64,000 nucleotides of DNA from Flavobacterium psychrophilum (GTDB lineage: Bacteria; Bacteroidota; Bacteroidia; Flavobacteriales; Flavobacteriaceae), in the NCBI GenBank assembly GCA_945860385.1, contig CAMAQD010000001.1, forward strand, positions 127,208-191,207. Reading direction: 5' to 3'. Both the position numbers and the translations under genes were made by a program. The notes below the pieces were generated by a model. That model was not told the origin of the DNA. It saw only the letters and a list, made by a program, of their open reading frames with translations, and did no database searches. Shown one piece after another: positions 53,611 through 61,806 of the stretch (position 1 is the stretch's first letter; the number at the start of each line of letters is the position of its first letter).

Positions 53611-54024
53611 ACCACCCTGTAGAAATTCCCCATAGCTTTGCCTCCTAACTCCCGCCCCCTAGCCCCCTAAAGGGGGAATAGGAACGGAGGGGCAAGAAGA
53701 GTTATGACTGCTCTATTAAGTTAAGTAGACTTAGTTGAACCTTTAAAATGAACCCCAAAGCCTCTCGTCCCTCGACTGCGCTCGGGATGACACGCTCGAG
53801 CTGACAAGGAAAGTAGATGGTGATTCTTTTTTTTTATAAAATAATGCTCCAATGTGGAAAACCGTAAAATAGGGTGATTTTGTTTGTTCATCTTTGTTGA
53901 TGAATTTTGTTAACAAAGTATTATTTGTAGTACTTTTATTAATGTTGAATTTGATTAGATTTGGTTGATAATAAACAATGTTCAATTTGATTTCAATATT
54001 TATTAAATAAAATCATCATCGAAT
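53611..54024. other. Gene-free gap with intergenic repeat motifs
   Basis: Contains CCCCCTAGCCCCCTAAAGGG (about 53650-53670), shared in part with 40892-40910, and CCTCGACTGCGCTCGGGATG (about 53770-53790), both typical of Flavobacterium-type intergenic DNA. The remainder is A/T-rich. No gene or clear promoter was found ahead of the NUDIX gene. Confidence 0.65.
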
Positions 54025-54411
54025 ATGATACCTGTTTTATGTGCCATAATATATATTGATACTAAAATTCTAGTAGCTCAAAGAAGTGAAAAAATGAAGT
54101 TGCCTTTAAAATGGGAATTTCCGGGTGGTAAATTAGAAGAAAATGAGAGTGAAATAGATTGTATCAAAAGAGAAATCAAAGAAGAACTAAATATTGAAAT
54201 TGAAATTCTAAGAAGATTATCAAGTAGTGATTATAACTATGGAACTTTTAAAATTAAATTGATACCATATTTAGCTAATTATATTTCAGGTGATATTCAA
54301 TTATCTGAACATAATGATTACAGGCTATTAGACAAATCAGAATTGTTGAATTTAGATTGGGCGGAGGCAGACATTCCAATTGTTGAAGAATTTTTAAAAC
54401 TAGGATTATGA
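54025..54411 (+). CDS. NUDIX hydrolase (MutT-like), first gene of the defence cassette
   Basis: A 128-residue NUDIX protein of the (deoxy)nucleoside triphosphate pyrophosphohydrolase type. The NUDIX box G-x5-E-x7-R-E-U-x-E-E-x-G-U is present as GKLEENESEIDCIKREIKEE then LNI, in which the last G is N, a common variation. WEFPGGKLEE and a MutT-like strand pattern are clear. Substrate is unknown. The stop overlaps the start of the helicase gene by 4 bp (ATGA), indicating coupled translation. This pairing with a DUF3427-type helicase suggests that the enzyme processes a nucleotide in a defence or repair reaction. Confidence 0.88.
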   Translation: MIPVLCAIIYIDTKILVAQRSEKMKLPLKWEFPGGKLEENESEIDCIKREIKEELNIEIEILRRLSSSDYNYGTFKIKLIPYLANYISGDIQLSEHNDYRLLDKSELLNLDWAEADIPIVEEFLKLGL

Positions 54412-57400
54412 ATCAAGGATTGTATGAAGAATTAGTCACCAAACTAATCAACTATAAATTAAACGAATTAGATAAGGATACTTTTCAGGTAAAGAAAATT
54501 CCAATTGACAAAGCTGAGGCTGCCCAAATTTTATCACAACATATTGGAAAAACAATCAGACACGCTTTTACTTTAATTAAGGGAGAAGACATTATAGAAA
54601 CTCAGATAGAAATTGCTAATAAGATTATTTTATTTCTAAAAGAAGAATTAAAAAAAGAAGAGTTTGAGGAAGATTTAATTGAAACCGAAGGTAAAATATT
54701 AAAAGCCGTTTTCACTAAAGTTGATGCTCATTTCAACGATTTAGATTTGCATTTAAAAGAAATCACTCCTTATACCCGATTGATTCATAGTGAACTTTTT
54801 ACAGGAGGAAATTCAGGAATTACACTTGAAAGCGAATTAAGAAAAGAGATTTTATCATCCGATGAAATCGACTTGCTTGTTTCTTTTATTAAATGGAAAG
54901 GAATTAGAATTCTGGAACCAGAACTAACAGAATTTACAGAAAGAGGTGGAAAACTTAGAGTAATTACAACAACCTATATTGGCGCAACAGATGCAAAAGC
55001 AGTTGAGTTTTTATCCTCTTTAAAAAATACAGAAGTAAAAGTATCCTACAATACCGGCAATGAAAGACTTCACGCCAAAGCTTATTTATTTCAGAGAAAT
55101 ACAGGATTTCACACCGGATATATAGGCTCTTCCAATTTTTCACGTTCTGCTTTGACTGATGGTTTAGAATGGAATTTAAAAATAACCACTAAAGAAGTGG
55201 GTCATATTATTGACAAGTTCAAGAAAACATTTGAAGCCTACTGGCAGAATTCAGAGTTTGAGACCTTTGATAAAAATAAGCATTCTGAAAAATTAGTTGA
55301 TGCTTTAAAACAAGGTAAGTTTTCAAAAGAATATACTTTCACAACCACCTATTTCGATATCAAACCTTTTCATTATCAAAATGAAATACTTGAAAAATTA
55401 GAAGTTGAAAGAACAGTCCATAATAGGCATAGGAATCTTTTAGTTGCCGCTACAGGAACTGGCAAAACTGTTATTTCTGCATTTGATTATAAAACTTTTA
55501 GAAACAACAATACATCATCAAAACTACTTTTTGTTGCTCATAGAAAAGAAATTTTACAACAAGCCAAAGCTACTTTTCAAGGTGTTTTAAAAGAAAATAA
55601 TTTTGGAGATTTATGGGTTGACGGAATTGAACCCAGTTCAAATGAATATCTATTTGTCTCCGTCCAAACTTTAAATAGTAGATTAAAAGATTTAACTCTT
55701 TCCCCTGATTATTATGACTTTATCATTTTAGATGAAGCCCATCACGGATCAGCCTCAAGCTATCGACCTTTTCTAAATTATTTTAAACCCAAAGTTCTTT
55801 TGGGGTTAACAGCCACTCCTGAAAGAATGGACGGTGAAAACATATTGGAAGATTTCTGTAATCGTATCGCTGCCGAAATTAGACTTCCAGAAGCATTGAA
55901 TCAAAAGTTATTGAGTCCCTTTCAATACTTTGGAATTACTGACAGTATTGATTTAACTAATGTGAAATGGGAAAAAGGAAGATATGTTGCAAGTGAATTG
56001 ACCAGTATCTATACTAAGAATGATGTTCGTGTAGGTGAAATAATTTCTAATCTTGATAAATATACAAATGATATAAACGATGTTCGAGCCATTGGATTTT
56101 GTGTAACCATTGAACACGCCACTTTTATGGCTGAAAAATTCAGTTTGGCTGGGCTAAAAGCAACAAGTTTAACTTCTAAAAACTCAAGTGAACGCGAAAT
56201 CATTAGAGAACAGTTTAGAAAAAAAGAATTCAATTATTTATTTGTAGTAGATATTTTTAATGAAGGCGTTGATATTCCTGAAATTGATACGGTTCTGTTT
56301 TTACGACCAACTGAAAGTTTAACGGTTTTTCTCCAACAATTAGGGCGTGGATTACGCCTAGCCGATGGAAAAGATTGTTTGACTGTTTTGGATTTCGTTG
56401 GTAATTCAAGACCTGAATATGATTTTGAGAGTAAGTTTAGAGCCTTAATAGGAAAAACATCTACATCCGTTCAAAAAGAAATTGAAGATGATTTTCCACA
56501 TTTACCATTAGGTTGTTCGATCGTATTAGAGAAAAAGACCAAAGAAACAATTCTTGAAAACATTAGAAAAGCGACGTCATTAAATGTCAATCAACTAATA
56601 ACTAAAATTATAAATTTCCAACATCAGACCAGTTTGCCTCTAACATTAAATAATTTTATTGAATTTAATCGTATTTCGATTGAGACCATTTACAAGAAAG
56701 ATAGTTGGTCACGATTATGTCAAAGAGCCAAAGTTATTGATGATTTTGAAAAAATAAACGAAAAGCAAATATATTCAGCCATAAGTAATAAATGGTTGTC
56801 CACCAATTCAACCTGTTATTTCAATTTCATTTTAAAGATTGCAAAACAAGGTTTCAATATTAGAATTAATGATTTTGATGAAAATCAAAAGACCATGTTA
56901 TTGATGTTGCATTATGATGTTTGGCAAAATGCAGGAGGATTTGATTCTTTGGAGAAAAGTATCCTCCAAATAGGAAAAAACAAAACTCTTGTTAATGAGA
57001 TTATTGAAGTTTTAGAGATACTAATTGATAAAATTGGTTTTAAAGAAATTGATATTCAATTGCCTTATAAGCAACCTTTAAAATTACATGCTCGCTATAC
57101 CAGAGATCAAATATTAGCTGCTTTTGGTTTAAGTACGTTTGATAAAAAGTCCTCTAATCGAGAAGGTGCTGCTGAAAATAAGAGACTAAATACTGAAATA
57201 CTTTTTATCAATTTGATTAAATCCGAGGAAAATTTTTCTCCAACGACTATGTATGATGATTATGCTATAAGTGAAACATTATTTCACTGGCAATCTCATA
57301 ATGCCTATGGACCAGAAACAACAAAGGGATTGTCCTATATAAAACATCAGGAAAACAATAAAAAAATATTACTTTTTGTTAGAGAAAAAGGGAAAGATGA

Positions 57401-57548
57401 AAATGGAAACACACTTGGTTATGTCTTTATTGGCGAAGGTGCTTTTAGAGACACGGAAGGCTCAAAACCAATGAGTATCAAATGGGAACTCAGTGAGCCA
57501 ATACCCAATTATCTTTGGAAAGAATCGGCAAAAATGTCTGTGGGATAG
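54408..57548 (+). CDS. PLD nuclease-SF2 helicase with DUF3427-like C-terminus
   Basis: A 1046-residue multidomain protein. Residues about 110-290 form a phospholipase-D-like nuclease with one H-x-K motif, RLHAKAYLFQRNTGFH then YIGSSNFSRSAL (His near 222). About 315-670 is an SF2 helicase: Walker A VAATGTGKTVIS (about 348), DEAHHGSASSYRP (about 441), LGLTATPERMDG, and motif VI QQLGRGLRLADG (about 645). The C-terminal 350 residues fit DUF3427, including YDDYAISETLFHWQS. Such HKD/PLD-helicases occur in bacterial defence islands. It overlaps the NUDIX gene by 4 bp. Confidence 0.92.
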   Translation: MNQGLYEELVTKLINYKLNELDKDTFQVKKIPIDKAEAAQILSQHIGKTIRHAFTLIKGEDIIETQIEIANKIILFLKEELKKEEFEEDLIETEGKILKAVFTKVDAHFNDLDLHLKEITPYTRLIHSELFTGGNSGITLESELRKEILSSDEIDLLVSFIKWKGIRILEPELTEFTERGGKLRVITTTYIGATDAKAVEFLSSLKNTEVKVSYNTGNERLHAKAYLFQRNTGFHTGYIGSSNFSRSALTDGLEWNLKITTKEVGHIIDKFKKTFEAYWQNSEFETFDKNKHSEKLVDALKQGKFSKEYTFTTTYFDIKPFHYQNEILEKLEVERTVHNRHRNLLVAATGTGKTVISAFDYKTFRNNNTSSKLLFVAHRKEILQQAKATFQGVLKENNFGDLWVDGIEPSSNEYLFVSVQTLNSRLKDLTLSPDYYDFIILDEAHHGSASSYRPFLNYFKPKVLLGLTATPERMDGENILEDFCNRIAAEIRLPEALNQKLLSPFQYFGITDSIDLTNVKWEKGRYVASELTSIYTKNDVRVGEIISNLDKYTNDINDVRAIGFCVTIEHATFMAEKFSLAGLKATSLTSKNSSEREIIREQFRKKEFNYLFVVDIFNEGVDIPEIDTVLFLRPTESLTVFLQQLGRGLRLADGKDCLTVLDFVGNSRPEYDFESKFRALIGKTSTSVQKEIEDDFPHLPLGCSIVLEKKTKETILENIRKATSLNVNQLITKIINFQHQTSLPLTLNNFIEFNRISIETIYKKDSWSRLCQRAKVIDDFEKINEKQIYSAISNKWLSTNSTCYFNFILKIAKQGFNIRINDFDENQKTMLLMLHYDVWQNAGGFDSLEKSILQIGKNKTLVNEIIEVLEILIDKIGFKEIDIQLPYKQPLKLHARYTRDQILAAFGLSTFDKKSSNREGAAENKRLNTEILFINLIKSEENFSPTTMYDDYAISETLFHWQSHNAYGPETTKGLSYIKHQENNKKILLFVREKGKDENGNTLGYVFIGEGAFRDTEGSKPMSIKWELSEPIPNYLWKESAKMSVG

Positions 57549-57620
57549 AGATTATCGTAAGTTCATATTTAAACTTGTAAATTAATTTTTAGTAAAAAAC
57601 CGGCAAAGCATAATGAAATT

Positions 57621-58733
57621 ATGAATGAAACTTTTATTAATATCAGTAAGATAATTGAAAGAGATAGTAAATCTACAACATACAAATATGCCTTATTAAG
57701 GGGAACAATTGACATCATTCAAGATAATTCACCGTTCATCGAAATTAACAATGAAGTAGTTGAAATTCCTTTAGGTCTACTAATTGAGAAATGGATGGTT
57801 TACTATTATCCAATACTAGACAGTAATGTTTTAATACCTCAAATAAATGGTGAGAATTCAAAACTTGCATTTCAAACCAAATTTTTATCAATCATAAAAT
57901 ATTATAATGATTGTGGAGGATTATCTGCTTTTTATAATGACATCAGAATAAAGGGAATAAGTAAAGAAATTAATAAAGAGTTTTATGAATTAGTTAAAGA
58001 ATTAAAAACCAATATTGTAAAAAACCCAATGCAATTTATCGGTAATTCTATTAACAAAAGTTTTTATTCTATTTATAAGTGTCAAAACAATTCCTCATTG
58101 AAAAATTCGAAAATTCAAAACGCAAGTTGGCTAATAAATAGTTGTGGAAGTTTTACAATACCAATTGAATATTTTGAAGCATTCAAGATTCTAGGAAGTT
58201 TTATCAGTGGAACAGATAATATTTTATTCAAATGGGCTGAATTTTCTGTAAATGCAAGCCAAAAAAGAATAAATACTGGAGCAGTAATTACCGAAATTCT
58301 TAAAAATCCAATTACTGAAAGAGATGTTTTAGCTTCAAAAGCACTGTACAAATCTATTCTAAAAGAAGAGGGAGAAGTAATTTGTGTTTGGACTGGAAAG
58401 AAAATTAATAGCTATGATGTTGACCATGTTTTTCCTTTTTCAATTTTAAAGAATAACGATCTTTGGAATTTACTTCCCGCGCAATCTAGCATCAACAAAA
58501 ATAAACTAGATAAAATACCTTCAGTAGATATAGTAACAAAACAAAAAGACATTATTATTCATTATTGGGAAATAATTCATAAAGCACAAGAGCAAAGATT
58601 TTTAGAAGAAGTTCAGATTACACTCTTAGGAAAAAATCCACCAAATAATTGGCAAAATACTGCATTTAAACAGCTTTTAAATACTTCAAAATATTTGATT
58701 GAAACAAGAGGTTATGAAAAATGGGAATTATAA
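57621..58733 (+). CDS. HNH endonuclease-like protein
   Basis: A 370-residue protein. The N-terminal 240 residues resemble no family I know, but contain helical stretches. An HNH nuclease motif is found at about 252-300: CVWTGKKINSYDVDHVFPFS (zinc-binding Cys with D-x-D-H), then NLLPAQSSINKNKLDKIP (N-x-x-x-K type). This fits DNA-cutting HNH enzymes (as in McrA-like and Cas9-like cores). The gene starts 72 bp after the helicase gene and its end overlaps the methyltransferase start by 13 bp. It could be the effector nuclease of the cassette. Confidence 0.82.
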   Translation: MNETFINISKIIERDSKSTTYKYALLRGTIDIIQDNSPFIEINNEVVEIPLGLLIEKWMVYYYPILDSNVLIPQINGENSKLAFQTKFLSIIKYYNDCGGLSAFYNDIRIKGISKEINKEFYELVKELKTNIVKNPMQFIGNSINKSFYSIYKCQNNSSLKNSKIQNASWLINSCGSFTIPIEYFEAFKILGSFISGTDNILFKWAEFSVNASQKRINTGAVITEILKNPITERDVLASKALYKSILKEEGEVICVWTGKKINSYDVDHVFPFSILKNNDLWNLLPAQSSINKNKLDKIPSVDIVTKQKDIIIHYWEIIHKAQEQRFLEEVQITLLGKNPPNNWQNTAFKQLLNTSKYLIETRGYEKWEL

Positions 58734-59587
58734 AGGATAACACAAATAGCCATTTAACCGCGATAGAAAGAACTTCTCTTTCCTATCCTGCTCGGATTTT
58801 ACTCAATCAAAAAAAGATTAGTGGTAAAGTGCTTGATTTTGGTTGTGGCATTGGTAAAGATGTCGAATTATTACAACAGAAAGGGTTAGATATTGTTGGC
58901 TATGACCCGTTTTATTTTCCTGAATTTCCAACTGAAAAATTCGATACTATTTTGTGTTTTTATGTATTGAATGTTTTACTTCCAGAAGAACAAGCCGAGG
59001 TTTTAATGAACGTTTCCCATCTTTTAAAACCCAATGGAAAAGCCTATTTTTCAGTTCGCCGAGATATTCAATATGAGGGGTTTCGGATTCATAAAGTCCA
59101 TAAAAAAGAAACGTATCAATGTATTATCAAGTTGGCTTATTTGTCAGTTTTTAAGAATGAAAACTGTGAGCTATACGAATATCAACATTACACCACTTTA
59201 CACCAAGGAAAAACTGAAATAAGTCCATTTCTAATTGGAGAAGAAACTAGAACACTGCTAGTTGAAACGGCTACTGTGTTTTCGTTTTATGATAAGTTTC
59301 CTGTTTCAGAAGGGCATTCTTTGGTTGTTCCGAAACGATTGGTTTCCAATTATTTTGATTTAAATTTGAAAGAGCAAACAGCTTGCTGGATTGTTGTTAA
59401 TAAAGTAAAAGATATTCTTCAAGAGCAATATAATCCTGATGGTTTCAATGTTGGAATTAATATCAATGAAGAAGCGGGGCAAACAATTTCGCATTGTCAT
59501 ATTCATATTATTCCAAGATATAAAGGGGATGTTGAGAATCCGAGGGGTGGGATTCGGGGAGTCATTTTGAGTAAAAAGGAGTATTAA
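58721..59587 (+). CDS. SAM-dependent methyltransferase fused to a HIT domain
   Basis: A 288-residue bifunctional protein. Residues about 30-155 form a class I methyltransferase: VLDFGCGIGKDVELLQQKG (motif I), IVGYDPF and DTILCFYVLNVL. Residues about 165-285 form a HIT (histidine triad) domain: GHSLVVPKRLVSNYFDL, GFNVGININEEAGQTISHCH and HIHIIPR (H-x-H-x-H). HIT proteins hydrolyse dinucleotides and nucleotide-phosphate bonds. The combination of methyltransferase and HIT in one chain is unusual and recurs in this type of context as far as I recall. Overlaps the HNH gene by 13 bp. Confidence 0.88.
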   Translation: MGIIKDNTNSHLTAIERTSLSYPARILLNQKKISGKVLDFGCGIGKDVELLQQKGLDIVGYDPFYFPEFPTEKFDTILCFYVLNVLLPEEQAEVLMNVSHLLKPNGKAYFSVRRDIQYEGFRIHKVHKKETYQCIIKLAYLSVFKNENCELYEYQHYTTLHQGKTEISPFLIGEETRTLLVETATVFSFYDKFPVSEGHSLVVPKRLVSNYFDLNLKEQTACWIVVNKVKDILQEQYNPDGFNVGININEEAGQTISHCHIHIIPRYKGDVENPRGGIRGVILSKKEY

Positions 59588-59682
59588 TTAAAGGAAATGA
59601 TAAGTATTTATAAACCTACATTTTTTACTTAGAAAAGAAAAGAGATTATCTTAATCTAATTTTAAAATATAATAAAGTTACC

Positions 59683-59690
59683 TATATTTG
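59683..59690 (+). promoter_or_regulatory. -7 promoter box (TATATTTG) upstream of jetA
   Basis: TATATTTG matches the Bacteroidetes -7 consensus TAnnTTTG, 77 bp before the jetA ATG in the 180-bp gap after the methyltransferase-HIT gene. The -33 region is only T-rich. It suggests that the Wadjet genes are expressed separately from the preceding cassette. Confidence 0.55.
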
Positions 59691-59767
59691 AAGTAGAAAA
59701 ATCTTAATAACATAATACTTTATACCCAGTATAGAAATTCAAATATTTATTACAATAGTAAAGCCTA

Positions 59768-61228
59768 ATGATCGACAGTTCAAAAATATCGGAAATATTA
59801 AACGACTCACCGAGCGTAGAACTTCTTCGACTAAGAAATAGAGAGGCTATAATTGTCTTTCTTGTTAATACCTTTTCTAACCAGCAAGGAGCAATTTCTG
59901 CGGAAAATATATACACCAGACTTTCTGACTATTTAGAGTTTAAACAAATTGAAAATGATGAAGAGAGTGAAGTCGAAGTTTTTGACACTTACGAAGTAAA
60001 AGCAAAGAAGTACATTCAAAATTGGACAAACAGAGGTTTCTTGACAAATTATCAAGACGAAAGAGGTGAAATATTTTATGAGCTATCTTCACATTCAAGT
60101 AAGACTATAGATTGGCTTTCAAGTCTAAAAAAAGAAGAATATGTTGGGACAGAGTCTAAATTTAAAAACATCTTTAGCAATTTAAAAGAACTCGTAGAAT
60201 TTACGAATGATGATGCTGAAAAAAGAATCCAATTACTTGAAGATAAAAAACTGGAAATTGAACAGCAAATTCAGCGGATCAACATTGGAGAAGATGTAAA
60301 AGTTTTTGAAGAATTTGAAATTGTACCTAGGTTTAATCAACTTAATCAATCAGCTAAAGAACTTTTATCAGACTTCAAAGAAGTCGAAGACAACTTTAAA
60401 GAAATAACAAAAGGCATTTACCAAAAACACGCAGAAGGAAGCCTTACTAAAAGTGATATTCTTGAATTTACTTTTGAGGCACTAGATCAATTGAAAGAAA
60501 GCCAACAAGGCAAAAGCTTTTACGCTTTTTGGTCATTCCTTTTAAATCCTGGTCTACAATTGGAATGGGAGAACCTTACCAAAGAGCTTTATTCAACATT
60601 AGAAGAAAAAGGAATTCCTGTGAAAGACCTTTTCCTAAAAGGGATGAAAAATCACTTGTGGACTTCTGGACAAAAGGTTTACAAAGCAAATGATAAGATG
60701 GCAGAAAAACTTAGCCGAATTATAAGAGAAAATGAAGCTTCGAAGTCAGAAGTCACAAAAAATATCATTCAAGAAATCAAAAAATCACTTTTAGATATTA
60801 GTAAATCAAAGAAAAGACCAGAAATATCTTTTGAACTAGAATCTGACTTTGAAATAAGCGTTCCCTTTGAAAGGAAACTTACTTTTGAACAAACAGAAGA
60901 ACAAACATACAAATCCCGTCCAAAACTTGCAGATGAAGATATTATTCACTCCAATCATTTGAGTAAACTTTTTGCACAATCGAACATCGACAAAGACCTA
61001 CTTAGAAGAAGGATAAAAGAGATTTTGAGAAATAAATCACAAACAACTATTTATGAAGTAATTGAAAGTAATGGAGGTATTGAAAAAGGCTTACCCGAAC
61101 TATTTGGTTATATCGGAATCGTAAAAGAATTCAAATATTCTATCAGCACAGAAAAGACACAAAGGATTTTGTTTGACATTGAGCAAAACAAATCAATTCA
61201 AATACCTGAAATTATTTTAACCAAATGA
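59768..61228 (+). CDS. jetA: Wadjet anti-plasmid system subunit JetA (DUF3375)
   Basis: A 486-residue protein of the DUF3375/JetA family, the MukF-like kleisin of the Wadjet condensin. The N-terminus is diagnostic (PSVELLRLRNREAIIVFLVN followed by ENIYTRLSDYLEF). A winged-helix-like region (KKYIQNWTNRGFLTNYQDER) and long coiled coils (about 150-260) follow. In Wadjet, JetA links the JetC SMC-like ATPases; the complex extrudes loops of small circular plasmids and JetD cuts them. Length is typical. It overlaps jetB by 4 bp (ATGA). Confidence 0.92.
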   Translation: MIDSSKISEILNDSPSVELLRLRNREAIIVFLVNTFSNQQGAISAENIYTRLSDYLEFKQIENDEESEVEVFDTYEVKAKKYIQNWTNRGFLTNYQDERGEIFYELSSHSSKTIDWLSSLKKEEYVGTESKFKNIFSNLKELVEFTNDDAEKRIQLLEDKKLEIEQQIQRINIGEDVKVFEEFEIVPRFNQLNQSAKELLSDFKEVEDNFKEITKGIYQKHAEGSLTKSDILEFTFEALDQLKESQQGKSFYAFWSFLLNPGLQLEWENLTKELYSTLEEKGIPVKDLFLKGMKNHLWTSGQKVYKANDKMAEKLSRIIRENEASKSEVTKNIIQEIKKSLLDISKSKKRPEISFELESDFEISVPFERKLTFEQTEEQTYKSRPKLADEDIIHSNHLSKLFAQSNIDKDLLRRRIKEILRNKSQTTIYEVIESNGGIEKGLPELFGYIGIVKEFKYSISTEKTQRILFDIEQNKSIQIPEIILTK

Positions 61229-61806
61229 GCAATTTAGAAAAGAACATAAAACCATATTCAAAGGCATTAGTAAAGTTGCTTAAATCGCCAGTTGAACGAA
61301 ATTCTCCTGTTTGGGATGATGTGGTTAATTATCAGATAGAGATTCAAGATTATATTAGTCAAATTGGACTGGAACTCATTGTAAAGAAAGATGAAGGATT
61401 TGCTTTTGTTAAGCAATATGAAGATAGTGAAGGAAATACTTTAGGATTAATTGTGCGGAGACAAATTGGTTTTGAGACATCTATTATCCTCGTTGTTCTT
61501 CGTCAATCTTTAGAAGAGTTTGACAGCAATCCAACACAATTTCAAGTTGCCGAAAAATTTATTACTGATTCTGAAATTAAAGAAGAATTGGAGCTTTTTC
61601 TGCAAGAAGGTTACAATAGATTAAGGTTTTTGAAAGATTTAGATAAGTACATCAAAAATGTTGTTGATTTAGGATATTTGAAAGAAGTAAGCAAGAAAGA
61701 CAATGAGACTAAATACCAAATACATAGAATCATCAAGGAAAAATTAACGCTGGATATTTTACAGGAATTCAAAACCAAATTGCAAGAGTATGTTGAGTCT
61801 ATTTAG
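61225..61806 (+). CDS. jetB: Wadjet subunit JetB (DUF4194)
   Basis: A 193-residue MukE-like winged-helix protein of the DUF4194 family. Typical elements are SKALVKLLKSPVERNSPVWD, LIVKKDEGFAFVKQYEDSEG and the RRQIGFETSIILVVLRQSLE helix. It binds JetA in the condensin complex. The start overlaps the jetA stop by 4 bp, and its last 17 bp overlap the jetC start, so the three are translationally coupled. Confidence 0.92.
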   Translation: MSNLEKNIKPYSKALVKLLKSPVERNSPVWDDVVNYQIEIQDYISQIGLELIVKKDEGFAFVKQYEDSEGNTLGLIVRRQIGFETSIILVVLRQSLEEFDSNPTQFQVAEKFITDSEIKEELELFLQEGYNRLRFLKDLDKYIKNVVDLGYLKEVSKKDNETKYQIHRIIKEKLTLDILQEFKTKLQEYVESI

